From Halobellus limi (GTDB lineage Archaea; Halobacteriota; Halobacteria; Halobacteriales; Haloferacaceae): a stretch of 64,000 bases of DNA. The stretch lies in the NCBI RefSeq assembly GCF_004799685.1, contig NZ_CP031311.1, positions 1,364,001-1,428,000 of the forward strand, in the 5' to 3' direction. The position numbers and the translations under genes were made by a program. Every line of letters begins with the position of its first letter. Within the stretch, counting starts at the first letter, position 1. Shown in pieces: positions 42,128 to 51,429 of this stretch. The notes under the pieces are model-generated. The model ran no database searches, had not been told where the DNA came from, and saw only the letters and a program-made list of their open reading frames with translations.

Positions 42128-42532
42128 TCACCGCAGGACGCGCACGTCGGTCGCCGGTTCCGGGTGGCGGATCCGGTAGCCGTCGGCGGTCGGGACCAGG
42201 CCCTTACTCGGCAGGCTCTGTCTGGCCGCCTGGTATGGGCTGTCGCTCTGGACGCCCTGATACGGGCTGTCCCGCTGCGTCCCGCGATACGGGCTTTCGT
42301 CGTGCGCGCCCTGATACGGGCTGTCAGTCGACCGTTCGGCCTCCCGCTGGAAATCCTCCGGCGGCAGGTAGATCCGCTCGCCGGACGCCGAGCGGACGAT
42401 CACCGCGGTGTCGCGGTCGCCGCGCATCGCGATCACGGTCTCGCCGTCTTCGACGTTCACCGTGAAATTGACCCGTTCTTTCTCCGCTTCGGAGCCGCGT
42501 TCGTCCGTCTCCTCGCTCTCGCGTGCACCCAT
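42128..42532 (-). CDS. SPYQG-repeat protein
   Basis: 134 aa. After an acidic start and a small beta domain (RVNFTVNVEDGETVIAMRGDRDTAVIVRS), four tandem repeats of about 11 residues occur (DSPYQGAHDE, SPYRGTQR, DSPYQGVQS, DSPYQAARQ). A tail with GLVPTADGYRIRHPE follows. In DNA the 33-bp unit is CCCTGATACGGGCTGTC-like. Function unknown; repeats suggest a protein-interaction or self-assembly surface. Confidence 0.7.
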   Translation of the reverse strand: MGARESEETDERGSEAEKERVNFTVNVEDGETVIAMRGDRDTAVIVRSASGERIYLPPEDFQREAERSTDSPYQGAHDESPYRGTQRDSPYQGVQSDSPYQAARQSLPSKGLVPTADGYRIRHPEPATDVRVLR

Positions 42533-42679
42533 AGGTGATCGATTATTCGGAACCCACTTATAGATCGGCCGTGACCGTGACGGTTCGGTAACAAATCCGG
42601 CGGGTCGTCACGGGTCTGTATCGGCAACCAGTATATATGGCCCCCGAACGTCAAGTAGTGGGACGACGAAACGGGGTGT

Positions 42680-43438
42680 ATGGACATCCGTGACGCAACG
42701 ACGGAAGACGTCGACGAGATCAGGCGGGTCGCCACCGAGTCGCTGCGCGCCTCGTACGGCCACGCCATCGACGAGGAGACGATCACCGCCGCCGTCGAGA
42801 AGTGGTACAGCACCGATCGGCTGACGGAGGCGCTCGACGACGAGCGGGAGATCTTCGTTCTCGCGGTCGAGGACGGGTCCGTCGTGGGGTTCGCCCAGAG
42901 CGAGATCTCGGACGGGCGGGAGACGGTCGGCTACCTCGATTGGCTCCACGTCGTGCCCGAACACCGCGGCGGCGGTATCGGCTCGCAGCTCCTCGCGCGG
43001 CTCAGACAGGAACTCGTCGCGGCTGGCGTCGACCGACTGGAGGGCCGCGTCCTCACCGAGAACGAGGAGGGCGTCACCTTCTACGACGAGCAGGGGTTCA
43101 GCGAGGTCGGCGAACGGACCGTCGAGATCCGCGGGGAGGCGTTCAAAGAGCGCGTGTTCACCACGTTCCTCGACAGCGAGGAGGAGACCGAGTCCGGACT
43201 CGCCGGACGCCAGACCGACGACGGGACGACCGTCTACGTCGCCTACGACGAGTCGATGCGCGGATCGGACGCGCCGTTCTTCGCGGTCTACCTCGACGAG
43301 GAGCGGACGGAGCGCTACGGGTGGCTGTGCGGTGCCGACGAGAGCTTCGACATCGCTATCGACACGATGGAGCGTCTGGAGTGCAACGACTGCGGCAACC
43401 GGCGCAAGCCCGTCCGCTGGGACGCCGCCTACCTGTAA
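42680..43438 (+). CDS. GNAT acetyltransferase with C-terminal DUF5816 domain
   Basis: 252 aa. The GNAT fold (about 1-150) shows WLHVVPEHRGGGIGSQLLARLRQEL, the acetyl-CoA pyrophosphate loop, and VLTENEEGVTFYDEQGFSEVG. The C-terminal part (about 175-252) is the haloarchaeal DUF5816 module with a CxxC (CNDCGNRRKPVRWDAAYL). Substrate unknown. TATA-like AGTATATATGG lies about 45 nt upstream. The stop is followed by the left arm of a long inverted repeat. Confidence 0.88.
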   Translation: MDIRDATTEDVDEIRRVATESLRASYGHAIDEETITAAVEKWYSTDRLTEALDDEREIFVLAVEDGSVVGFAQSEISDGRETVGYLDWLHVVPEHRGGGIGSQLLARLRQELVAAGVDRLEGRVLTENEEGVTFYDEQGFSEVGERTVEIRGEAFKERVFTTFLDSEEETESGLAGRQTDDGTTVYVAYDESMRGSDAPFFAVYLDEERTERYGWLCGADESFDIAIDTMERLECNDCGNRRKPVRWDAAYL

Positions 43439-43441
43439 ATT

Positions 43442-43530
43442 CACCCACCTTTTTGTCGCGGTGGGTTTCCTCGCTCGCTGCGCTCGCTGCGGGAACCCAC
43501 CGCGCAAAAACCTGGAGGGAAAAATGCCGC
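43442..43530 (+). repeat. Left arm of an 89-bp inverted repeat flanking a lipoprotein islet
   Basis: Matches the reverse complement of 44737-44825 at 88 of 89 bases. It starts 4 bp after the GNAT stop. Inside are CCTTTTTG (an archaeal poly-T terminator-like run) and a hairpin built from CGGTGGGTT and AACCCACCG around TCGCTCGCTGCGCTCGCTG. Confidence 0.85.
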
Positions 43531-43701
43531 TCGCTCGGCCTTCGGCCTCGCTCGCGGTGGAATACGCTAGATGCTGAGTGTGTGGCGTTCGTTCGGGGCC
43601 ATTGATTTCACGTCCCTCGTCGATGAATTAGCCGTCCGATAGACAATGCGGACTGGTTAGAACCCTACGCAACAAAGTGAGTTGCTGTGGGATTGAGAGG
43701 G

Positions 43702-44553
43702 TTACTCTGGGAGACGACATTCGAGAAGTTCTCTATCTTCAGGCGATGTGGCATCTTCAGCCGATGTGGATTCTGCTCGCCGAACCACGTACTCTGTCAC
43801 ATAGTATCGAGCCTCTCCGCCGGCATCACTGTGGACAATTCCGATATCAATCTCTAAGAGGACACCGGTTCCATTAACGTCGAAATAAGCCAGCTCATTC
43901 CCGCCGTTATCATCAATGAGTGACGCTGCTGAGGAGAGATTTGCAATTAGTTCTGCGTACTGCTCTATCTCGGCTCCATCGTAAATAAAATCACTCTTGG
44001 CGGTGCCAGACTCCGCAGCTGACTCCAGTATCTCTCGGAGACGCTGATCCTCAACCTCTTCGATTGAAACATACTCGGAATCTTTTGGTAGTCGAGACTC
44101 CTTGATGTTGTGATCTTCAGCTTTTGGAATACCCTCAGAATCAACTTCATAAGCCATAAAGAACATAGAAGGCTCTTCAGCATATCCTTCAAAAATAACC
44201 GTAACCTCATATCCGGTATCTACCTGGGTTGGTTCCTCATTTATATACGCAGAGACACCGACAGAGTAGAATCGTGATTTTGAGTCACTACCCCGTAACC
44301 TCCGGAGGAAATACGCTTCTTCGTATGCTGTGACGAATTCACCAACTGTGTCTGCGTCGAGTTCTCGTGGCCACCGAACATCGAGATCGAGCGATGTTGG
44401 ACACCCCTCTGGTAGTTCGTCTTCACTGGTTGTTCCCGACTCACCGAGACTTCCGTTTTCAGTGGTTGTTCCCGACTCACTGAGGCCCGTACAACCTGCA
44501 AGAGCTATCCCTGAGAAAGACGCCAGAATTGCCCGACGTGTATGGGAATCCAC
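43702..44553 (-). CDS. AT-rich lipoprotein gene inside the inverted-repeat islet
   Basis: 283 aa. Tat-like N-terminus (HTRRAILASFSGIALAGC) with lipobox LAGC and a short duplicated ESGTTTENGSLGESGTTSE linker. The rest is acidic alpha/beta (WPRELDADTVGEFVTAYEEAYFL, YVSIEEVEDQRLREIL). Base composition is far AT-richer than the neighbours, which points to horizontal origin. I do not recognise the family. It is transcribed in the same direction as acs, which is upstream of it. Confidence 0.75.
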   Translation of the reverse strand: MDSHTRRAILASFSGIALAGCTGLSESGTTTENGSLGESGTTSEDELPEGCPTSLDLDVRWPRELDADTVGEFVTAYEEAYFLRRLRGSDSKSRFYSVGVSAYINEEPTQVDTGYEVTVIFEGYAEEPSMFFMAYEVDSEGIPKAEDHNIKESRLPKDSEYVSIEEVEDQRLREILESAAESGTAKSDFIYDGAEIEQYAELIANLSSAASLIDDNGGNELAYFDVNGTGVLLEIDIGIVHSDAGGEARYYVTEYVVRRAESTSAEDATSPEDRELLECRLPE

Positions 44554-44736
44554 ACCTGAGTGTCATCCAACTGTTCATAAATGCCTTCTGGTGATGAATT
44601 GATTTCAACAATATTGACCGCTCATAATACACTGGCAGTTGTATCGGTCTCTCGTTTGTTTGTCTTGAGCATCCGCGAGCGAACGCAGTGAGCGAGCGGT
44701 TCACCGCCGACGAGCGGCCGCAGGCCGCGATGTCGG

Positions 44737-44825
44737 CGGCATTTTTCCCACCAGGTTTTTGCGCGGTGGGTTCCCGCAGCGAGCGCAGCGAGCGAGGAAA
44801 CCCACCGCGACAAAAAGGTGGGTGT
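44737..44825 (-). repeat. Right arm of the 89-bp inverted repeat
   Basis: Inverted copy of 43442-43530 with one mismatch (A/T at the CCTGGxGGG position). It begins one base beyond the acs stop codon. Both arms therefore lie directly behind stops of convergent genes. Confidence 0.85.
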
Positions 44826-46808
44826 TTAGCGCTGCACTTTCCCCTGGATCTCCGTCACGATGTCGGGGTTCCGCAGCGTCGTCGTGTCGCCGAGTTCCTC
44901 ACCGTTTGCGATCTCTTCGAGGAGCCGACGCATGATCTTTCCAGACCGGGTCTTCGGGAGTTCGGGTGTGAAGATCACCTGTTCGGGGCGGGCGATCGGT
45001 CCGATGCCGTCCTCGACGCCTTCGATGATCGCCTCGCGCATCTCCTCGGTTCCCTCGTAGCCGTCTTCGAGGATGACGTAGGCGTAGACGGCCTCGCCCT
45101 TCACCTCGTGGTCGCCGCCGACGACCGCCGCCTCGGCGACGCCCTCGACGCCGACGATGGCCGACTCGATCTCCATCGTGCCCAGGCGGTGCCCGGAGAC
45201 GTTGAGCACGTCGTCGACGCGGCCCAGAATGGTGATGTATCCGTCCTCGTCGATCTTCGCGCCGTCCTCGGGGAAGTACACCCACTCGTCGGCGTCGGGA
45301 TCGGAGTACTCCTGCCAGTACTCCTGGACGAACCGGTCGTCGTTCTGATACAGCGTCCGCAACATCCCCGGCCACGGCTTCTCGACGGTGAGATAGCCCG
45401 CGCGGCCCGCCTCGACCTCCTCCCCCGCGGTGTCGACGACCTTGGCGTCGATGCCGGGCAGCGGCGGCCCCGCGGAACCGGGCTTCATCGTGCCGACGCC
45501 GGGCAGCGTCGTCACCATCATCCCTCCCGTTTCGGTCTGCCACCAGGTGTCGACGATCGGGCACTCCTCGTCGCCGATGTGCTGGTAGTACCACTTCCAC
45601 GCGCGGGGGTTGATCGGCTCGCCGACCGTCCCGAGCAGTCGGAGGCTGGAGAGGTCGTGACGCTCGGGGTACTCCGAGCCCCACTTCATAAAGGCGCGGA
45701 TCGCGGTCGGGGCGGTGTAGAACACGTCGACGGCGTACTTCTCGACGATCTCCCAGAGGCGGTCCCGCTCGGGGAAGTCGGGCGTGCCCTCGTACATCAC
45801 CGTCGTCGTCCCGAGCGACAGCGGCCCGTAGACGATGTATGAGTGCCCGGTGATCCACCCGATGTCCGCCGAGCACCAGTAGGTGTCCTCCGGCTTCAGA
45901 TCGAGGACCGCGTGGGAGGTCCACGTCGTGTACGCGAGGTAGCCGCCGGTGGTGTGTTTCACACCCTTCGGTTCGCCCGTCGTCCCCGAGGTGTACATCA
46001 GGAACAGCATGTCCTCGGCGTCGCGCTCGACGGGGTCGACGCGGTCGCCCTGATGGTCGGCCATCAGGTCGTCCCAGTCGTGCTGGTTGCCCTTCAGGTC
46101 GTGACCGAAGCCGTCGTCGCCGAGGCGATCGACGACGACCGTCGCGTCGACGCCGTGGTCGACGCCCTCGAGCCCCTCGTTCGCCTTTTCGAGGTGATCG
46201 AGGGGGTCGCCGCGGCGGTAGTAGCCGTCGCAGGTGATCAGGTACCGGGAGTCCGCGGAGTTCATCCGCGTCGCGAGCGCGTCGGCTGAGAAGCCCGCGA
46301 AGACGACGGAGTGCGGCGCGCCGATGCGGGCGCAGGCGAGCATCGCGATCGGGAGTTCCGGGACCATCGGCATGTACATCGTGACGACGTCGTCCTCCTC
46401 GACGCCGAGGTCGCGCAGGCTCGCCGCGAACTCGTTGACCTCCCGGTAGAGGTCCTGATAGGTGTACGTCCGCGTCTCGCCGTGTTCGCCCTCCCACTTG
46501 ATCGCGACGCGGTTCTTGTCGCCGCTCTCGACGTGCCGGTCGACGCAGTTGTACGAGGCGTTCAGCGTCCCGTCGGCGAACCACTCGTAGAACGGGCCGT
46601 TCGACTCGTCGAGCACCTGGCTGTACTCGGTCTCCCAGTCGAGCAGATCGGCCGCGCGGGTCCACGATCGCGGCCAGTTCTCCTCGAACTCCTCGTAGAT
46701 CGACTCGTCGGAGACGTTCGCCTGCTCGACGAACTCCTCGCTCGGCTCGAAGGTCTCCTGTTCTACCAGTCGTGCCTCGAGTTCCCCGTCTCCTTCTTCG
46801 TCAGTCAT
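44826..46808 (-). CDS. acs: Acetyl-CoA synthetase
   Basis: 660 aa, AMP-forming. It activates acetate to acetyl-CoA via acetyl-AMP. The N-terminal ACAS region includes the adenylation loop YTSGTTGEPKG and VDTWWQTETGG. The C-terminal domain carries GRVDDVLNVSGHRLGTMEIE and the acetylation-sensitive lysine motif PKTRSGKIMRRLL. Length and motifs are typical. Single gene, with the inverted-repeat arm acting as a probable terminator. Confidence 0.96.
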   Translation of the reverse strand: MTDEEGDGELEARLVEQETFEPSEEFVEQANVSDESIYEEFEENWPRSWTRAADLLDWETEYSQVLDESNGPFYEWFADGTLNASYNCVDRHVESGDKNRVAIKWEGEHGETRTYTYQDLYREVNEFAASLRDLGVEEDDVVTMYMPMVPELPIAMLACARIGAPHSVVFAGFSADALATRMNSADSRYLITCDGYYRRGDPLDHLEKANEGLEGVDHGVDATVVVDRLGDDGFGHDLKGNQHDWDDLMADHQGDRVDPVERDAEDMLFLMYTSGTTGEPKGVKHTTGGYLAYTTWTSHAVLDLKPEDTYWCSADIGWITGHSYIVYGPLSLGTTTVMYEGTPDFPERDRLWEIVEKYAVDVFYTAPTAIRAFMKWGSEYPERHDLSSLRLLGTVGEPINPRAWKWYYQHIGDEECPIVDTWWQTETGGMMVTTLPGVGTMKPGSAGPPLPGIDAKVVDTAGEEVEAGRAGYLTVEKPWPGMLRTLYQNDDRFVQEYWQEYSDPDADEWVYFPEDGAKIDEDGYITILGRVDDVLNVSGHRLGTMEIESAIVGVEGVAEAAVVGGDHEVKGEAVYAYVILEDGYEGTEEMREAIIEGVEDGIGPIARPEQVIFTPELPKTRSGKIMRRLLEEIANGEELGDTTTLRNPDIVTEIQGKVQR

Positions 46809-46981
46809 ATTCGTCCGTATTATTCGAACACCGGATCATAAATCTGTGCGACTCCCTCCCGAGGGTGCCGGATAACCGGACGACGGCGGTGACCTCTGCC
46901 GGCGGTGTTCGGGTTGCGTTCAGTCTCAGTTCCCGGGAACGGCCCCGGTGCGTTTTTGCCGCCAGTCCCGTACTGTAATGT

Positions 46982-47605
46982 ATGGACAGCGAACGACTGG
47001 GGAACGCCGACGAGACCGCGGAATCGCGATCGATCCGGCGCCGTCCCCTCTTGCTCGCGAGCGCAGGTGCGCTGGTGGGCTCGTCGAGCGGGTGTCTGGG
47101 TGGCGACGGGAGTGGCGGGGACGGGAGCGACGCCCCCGCGGCGATCACGATCCCCGAGGGCGCCACCTGCGACGTCTGCGGGATGACGATCCGACAGCAC
47201 CCGGGCCCGAGCGCGGAGATCTTCTACGCGGAGCAGGAGCCGGAAGGCCACGAGAACCCGGCCCGCTTCGACAGCACCTGGGAGGCCTACCAGTACGAGT
47301 TCGAACGCGACGACGAGGGCTGGGAGGACGTCGCGTTCTACGTGACCGACTACTCGGCCGTCGACTACGAGACGTTCGAGGACGGCGGCGACACGCTGAT
47401 CACGAGACACTACGAGGCCTCGTCGTTCGCCCCCGTGACCGACGTGACGTTCGTCGTCGATTCCGAGGTCAAGGGGACGATGGGGCGGGATCTGATCGGG
47501 TTCGGCGACGAGTCCGACGCCGAGTCGTTCCAGTCGGAGTTCGGCGGGTCGCTCACCGGTCACGACGGCGTCACGCCCGAAGTGGTCGCCGGCCTCGGAA
47601 TGTGA
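46982..47605 (+). CDS. nosL: NosL-family copper lipoprotein
   Basis: 207 aa. A Tat-like signal (RRRPLLLASAGAL) and cysteine after SSSG form the lipobox region, then the NosL core with the copper-binding ATCDVCGMTIRQHPG and VAFYVTDYSAVDYE. It delivers Cu(I) for nitrous oxide reductase assembly on the outer face. The stop overlaps the nosD start by one nucleotide, forming the nosLDFY operon. Confidence 0.88.
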   Translation: MDSERLGNADETAESRSIRRRPLLLASAGALVGSSSGCLGGDGSGGDGSDAPAAITIPEGATCDVCGMTIRQHPGPSAEIFYAEQEPEGHENPARFDSTWEAYQYEFERDDEGWEDVAFYVTDYSAVDYETFEDGGDTLITRHYEASSFAPVTDVTFVVDSEVKGTMGRDLIGFGDESDAESFQSEFGGSLTGHDGVTPEVVAGLGM

Positions 47606-49710
47606 TGGCGATCCTCTCGCCGACCGGTACCCGGTGGCTGACGGTGCTCGTGAGCCTGGCGCTGGTCGTCGCGAGCCTCTCCTTTCTCTTGACGCCCGCC
47701 AGCGGCGAGTCCCTGCGCCCGGTCGACTTCGCCGACACCGTGAATATGGGTGGCACGGGAGTCGACGCCCGCCGCGCGGACGACGAGGGGTTCGTCCTCC
47801 CGCAGATGGAGGTATTCTACTCGGGATACCGGTACGTCGTCGGCTACGTCGGTATCGAGACGGGAGTGAGCGAACTCGGCGACCCGAGCGCGAAACGGCA
47901 GTTCGGGGACCCGCTGGCCGTCTACGTCTCCGACTTCTCGACGATCGAACCGAATCTGACGGCCGAGGGGTTCGTCGCGCCCGAGCGCGGGCGAGCCGTC
48001 GGCTGGACGCCCGCCGACACCGCGTCCTACGTCGTCGGCAGCGACGCCTCGATCCCCTCGGGCCCGGTGACGGTCGCCTTCTCCGAGCGGGCCGACGCCG
48101 AGGCGTTCGCCGCAGCCCACGGGGGCGAGGTCGTCGACTGGGAGACGCTCCGATCCCGGGTCGGCGATCCGCTCCCCGCGAAACTGGAGGAGTTCGAGGC
48201 GAGCGTCGACGACCGGCACGCCTGGGCGAACGACACCGTCGCGGCCGCGGAAGCGCACCGGCAGCGGCCCGTGAGCGTGGTCGTCGGTACCGACCCCGCG
48301 TCCGTCTCCGAGCGGGCGACTGCAGACGGGACGACCCCGGTCGATATGCCGGCCGACGCCGCGAGCGAACCCACGGTCTCGGCGGCGCTCGCGGCCGCGC
48401 CGTCGGACACGACCGTCTACGTCCCGCCGGGGACCTACGAGGTCGACCGGCTGGTAGTTAACCGGTCGGTCACGCTCGCCGGTGCCGGGGGCGACACGGT
48501 CCTCCGCGGCGACGGCAACCGGAGCGTCCTCTACGTCCGGGCGGACGGCGCGTCCGTCGCCGACCTCCGGATCGACGGCGTCGGCGACGTCGGGAGCCGC
48601 GGCCGCGACCTCCGAAACGGCTCGGGCGACTGGGACACCACGGTCCAGTTGGCCTACGGCTACGGCGACGCCGGGATCGTCCTCGACGGCGCGGCCGGGG
48701 CCTCGGTCCGGAACGTCGGGATCGACACCCCCGCAAGCGGCGTCATCGCTCGGGAGAGCCCCGACTCCGTGATCCGGAACCTGACGACCCGCGGCGCGGA
48801 GACCGCCCGCGAGGGCTTTATGGGCGTGGTCCTCATCGGGGCGCCGAGCGTCGTCGAGGACTCGACGTTCCTGGGCGGCCGCGACGGCGTCTACACCCAC
48901 CGAGCGGACGGGAGCGTCGTCCGCGACAACCGCGCGGAACCGGGGCGGTACGGCGTCCACGAGATGTACACCTCCGAGTCGCTCGTCGCGAACAACACCG
49001 TCCGGGACGGACAGGCGGGCGTCATCGTGATGACGCGCCCGACCGGCAACGCCGTCGTCGGCAACGACGTCCGCGGGAGCACCTACGGCGTCGTCCCCGC
49101 CGGCAGCGACTCCTACTACGCGCGGAACGTGGTCGTCGACAACGAGTACGGCCTCCAGGTCGCCGGCGACCGCAACGCGTTCGTCGACAACGTCGCCCTC
49201 GAAAACGAGGTCGGCGCGCGCGCGAACGACATCCTGCCCTCGAACTGGGTGCTCAGAAACGACTTCCTGCGCAACGACAGAGCGGTCGAATCGCGCATCG
49301 GTCCGCTCCGAACGTGGTCCCACGGCGGCGTCGGCAACCACTGGGGCGCGCTGCCCATCGCCGACGGCGACGACGACGGCGTCTACGACCGTCCGTACCG
49401 GCCGACCGGGACGGTCGACAGCCGGATCGGGGCCGTCTCCGGCGCGACGGCGCTGGCGCAGTCGCCGGCCGTGGCGACGCTGCGGCGCGTGCAGGACGCC
49501 GTCTCCGGCCTCCGGCAGTCGGGCGTCGTCGACACCGACGCGAGGACGGAGCCGTTCCACCCCGAGGTGATCGACGACGCGCTGTCGGCGGCGGGCGACG
49601 AGGGATCGAACGAGAACGTCGCGGTTCCGGCGAACGCGACGTCAGAGCGAAGCGTGGAGTGGTCAGCCGACGCCCCCGCCGACGTGGTGACCGGAGGTGT
49701 CGCGTCGTGA
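47605..49710 (+). CDS. nosD: NosD periplasmic copper-processing protein with NosL-like N-terminal domain
   Basis: 701 aa. After a signal peptide (WLTVLVSLALVVASLSFLL), residues about 40-240 resemble NosL in the segments LAVYVSDFST and FSERADAEAFAAAHGGEVVDWE but lack the CxxCGM motif. From about 250 a right-handed beta-helix (CASH-type repeats, VGNDVRGSTYGV, VADLRIDGVGDV) is the NosD body. NosD works with NosF/NosY to assemble the CuZ site. The fused NosL-like part without its cysteines is unusual. Confidence 0.85.
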   Translation: MAILSPTGTRWLTVLVSLALVVASLSFLLTPASGESLRPVDFADTVNMGGTGVDARRADDEGFVLPQMEVFYSGYRYVVGYVGIETGVSELGDPSAKRQFGDPLAVYVSDFSTIEPNLTAEGFVAPERGRAVGWTPADTASYVVGSDASIPSGPVTVAFSERADAEAFAAAHGGEVVDWETLRSRVGDPLPAKLEEFEASVDDRHAWANDTVAAAEAHRQRPVSVVVGTDPASVSERATADGTTPVDMPADAASEPTVSAALAAAPSDTTVYVPPGTYEVDRLVVNRSVTLAGAGGDTVLRGDGNRSVLYVRADGASVADLRIDGVGDVGSRGRDLRNGSGDWDTTVQLAYGYGDAGIVLDGAAGASVRNVGIDTPASGVIARESPDSVIRNLTTRGAETAREGFMGVVLIGAPSVVEDSTFLGGRDGVYTHRADGSVVRDNRAEPGRYGVHEMYTSESLVANNTVRDGQAGVIVMTRPTGNAVVGNDVRGSTYGVVPAGSDSYYARNVVVDNEYGLQVAGDRNAFVDNVALENEVGARANDILPSNWVLRNDFLRNDRAVESRIGPLRTWSHGGVGNHWGALPIADGDDDGVYDRPYRPTGTVDSRIGAVSGATALAQSPAVATLRRVQDAVSGLRQSGVVDTDARTEPFHPEVIDDALSAAGDEGSNENVAVPANATSERSVEWSADAPADVVTGGVAS

Positions 49711-50546
49711 GCGGCGACGCGCCCGCGACGGCCCTGCGTGCGCGGGCGATCGAGCAGTCGTTCGGCGACGTCGACGTCCTCTCGGGCGTGTCGCTGTCGG
49801 TCGAGCGCGGCGAAGTGGCGGCGATCGTCGGGCCCAACGGCTCCGGGAAGTCGACGCTGCTCCGGATTCTCGCGGGCATCGCCGCGCCCGACGGCGGGTC
49901 GGTGACCGTTCCCCGCGCGGCCGGCGGCGCCCGCAGCGTGGGCTATCTGCCCCAGCGGCCGGCCTTTCGCGAGGGGTTCACCGCGCGCGACACGCTCGGA
50001 TTCTACGCGCAACTGCTCGACGGCGTCGACGACGAGGACGTCGCCGCGACGCTCGATCGGGTCGGCCTCAGCGGGGTGGCCGACCGGTCTGTCGGGTCGC
50101 TCTCGGGCGGGATGACACGGCTGCTCGGACTCGGCGAGTCCGTCCTCGGCGACCCCTCGGTCCTGATCCTCGACGAACCCGGGAGCGGCCTCGACCCGGC
50201 GATGGTCGAGCGGCTGTTCGGCGTCTTGGGCGACCTCGCGGCCGACGGGACGGCCGTCGTGGTGGCCTCCCACGAACTCCCGGCGGTCGAGGCGCACGCA
50301 GACACCGTCCACGTGCTGGACGAGGGCGACTTCGGCGCGAGCGGTTCGCCGGCGGCGTTGCTGGCGGAGACGGACACCGGCTCGCTCTCGGCGGCGTTCC
50401 TCCAAATCGTCCGGGCCGAGGTCGGCGAGGCGACTGTCCGATCGGGCGTCGGGAGCCGACCGTCCGAGTCCGAAAGCGATGACGAACGCGCGGACGGAGC
50501 GGCCGAAACGGGTGCCGAAAGCCGGGAGGTGGCGGCCGATGAGTGA
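49707..50546 (+). CDS. nosF: NosF ABC transporter ATP-binding protein
   Basis: 279 aa, GTG start overlapping the nosD stop. Walker A GPNGSGKST, Q-loop YLPQRP, signature LSGGMTRLLGL, Walker B VLILDEPGSGLDP, H-loop VVASHEL. It energises NosY. The C-terminal about 50 residues (SRPSESESDDERADGAAETGAE) are a disordered acidic tail. It ends 8 nt inside the nosY start region. Confidence 0.9.
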   Translation: MSGDAPATALRARAIEQSFGDVDVLSGVSLSVERGEVAAIVGPNGSGKSTLLRILAGIAAPDGGSVTVPRAAGGARSVGYLPQRPAFREGFTARDTLGFYAQLLDGVDDEDVAATLDRVGLSGVADRSVGSLSGGMTRLLGLGESVLGDPSVLILDEPGSGLDPAMVERLFGVLGDLAADGTAVVVASHELPAVEAHADTVHVLDEGDFGASGSPAALLAETDTGSLSAAFLQIVRAEVGEATVRSGVGSRPSESESDDERADGAAETGAESREVAADE

Positions 50547-51423
50547 GCGCGAGGGGAGCGACGGAGCGGCCGCGGGCCGAGAGCGGGTCGCAGCCGCCCT
50601 CGAGGACCTGTTCGTGATCGCCACCCGCGAGCTCAGGACGATCGTCAGAACGCCGGCGCTGCTGGCGCTCGCGGCGGCCTTCGCGGTGAGCGTCGTCGGC
50701 GTCGCGTGGGCCGGAACCGGAGGCGGCGGCGGGTTCGTCCCGCTGACGCTCGACCTGCTGACGTTCGTCGAGGTGCTGGTGCCGCTCCTGGCCGTCGCCT
50801 TCGGCTACCGGTCGGTCCTCGGAGACAGACAGACCGGCGAGTTAGACGTCCTGCGGACGTTCGACGTGGAGCGACTCTCCTACGTCGGCGGCGTCTACCT
50901 CGGCCGCGCGCTCGCGCTCGTTACGCTCGTCGTCGGGACGCTCCTCGTCGTCGGGCTGTTCGTCCCGCTTCTCACCGCCGACATCCCGACGTTCCTGGCG
51001 ATCAACGCCGCGGCCGACTCGGGGGTGCGCTACGTCCGGTTCGTCGTGCTCTCGGCGGCGTTCACGCTGGTCGTCCTCGCTGCGACCGTGGGCATCTCGG
51101 CGGCGACGCGGACGACCCGGACGGCGTTCGCGCTGGCGGCGGCGCTGGCGCTGGCGCTCGTTCTCGGTATCGACACCGCGCTCGTCGCCGGCCTCGCGAG
51201 CGGGGCGATCCCCGAAGACGGCCTCACGGTGTTGCTCGCGCTCAGCCCCAACAGCGCGTTCCGGGGGCTCGTCCTCTCGAACGCCGTCGGGGTCGTCGGC
51301 GGCGCGGACGTCGCCGCCGGCAACGCCGCCCTGAACGCGCTCGGGCTCCTCGGCTGGTGGCTCGGGAGCCTCTCCATCGCGCTCTGGCGCGTCTGGCCCG
51401 CGGTCGAACCGATCGAGGAGTGA
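50539..51423 (+). CDS. nosY: NosY ABC transporter permease
   Basis: 294 aa with about six membrane helices (LLALAAAFAVSVVGVAW, VLVPLLAVAFGYR, LVTLVVGTLLVVGLFVPLL, FVVLSAAFTLVVLAATVGI, ALALALVLGIDTALVA). It forms the membrane channel with NosF. Overlaps nosF by 8 nt. Ends before a tandem-repeat spacer. nosZ is not in this window. Confidence 0.88.
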   Translation: MSEREGSDGAAAGRERVAAALEDLFVIATRELRTIVRTPALLALAAAFAVSVVGVAWAGTGGGGGFVPLTLDLLTFVEVLVPLLAVAFGYRSVLGDRQTGELDVLRTFDVERLSYVGGVYLGRALALVTLVVGTLLVVGLFVPLLTADIPTFLAINAAADSGVRYVRFVVLSAAFTLVVLAATVGISAATRTTRTAFALAAALALALVLGIDTALVAGLASGAIPEDGLTVLLALSPNSAFRGLVLSNAVGVVGGADVAAGNAALNALGLLGWWLGSLSIALWRVWPAVEPIEE

Positions 51424-51429
51424 TCGTCC

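Noticed and set aside
43501-43640. Short coding frames inside the inverted-repeat arm
   Set aside because: Their sequence is the hairpin and TCGCTCGC repeats read through; identical in both arms and without start signals.
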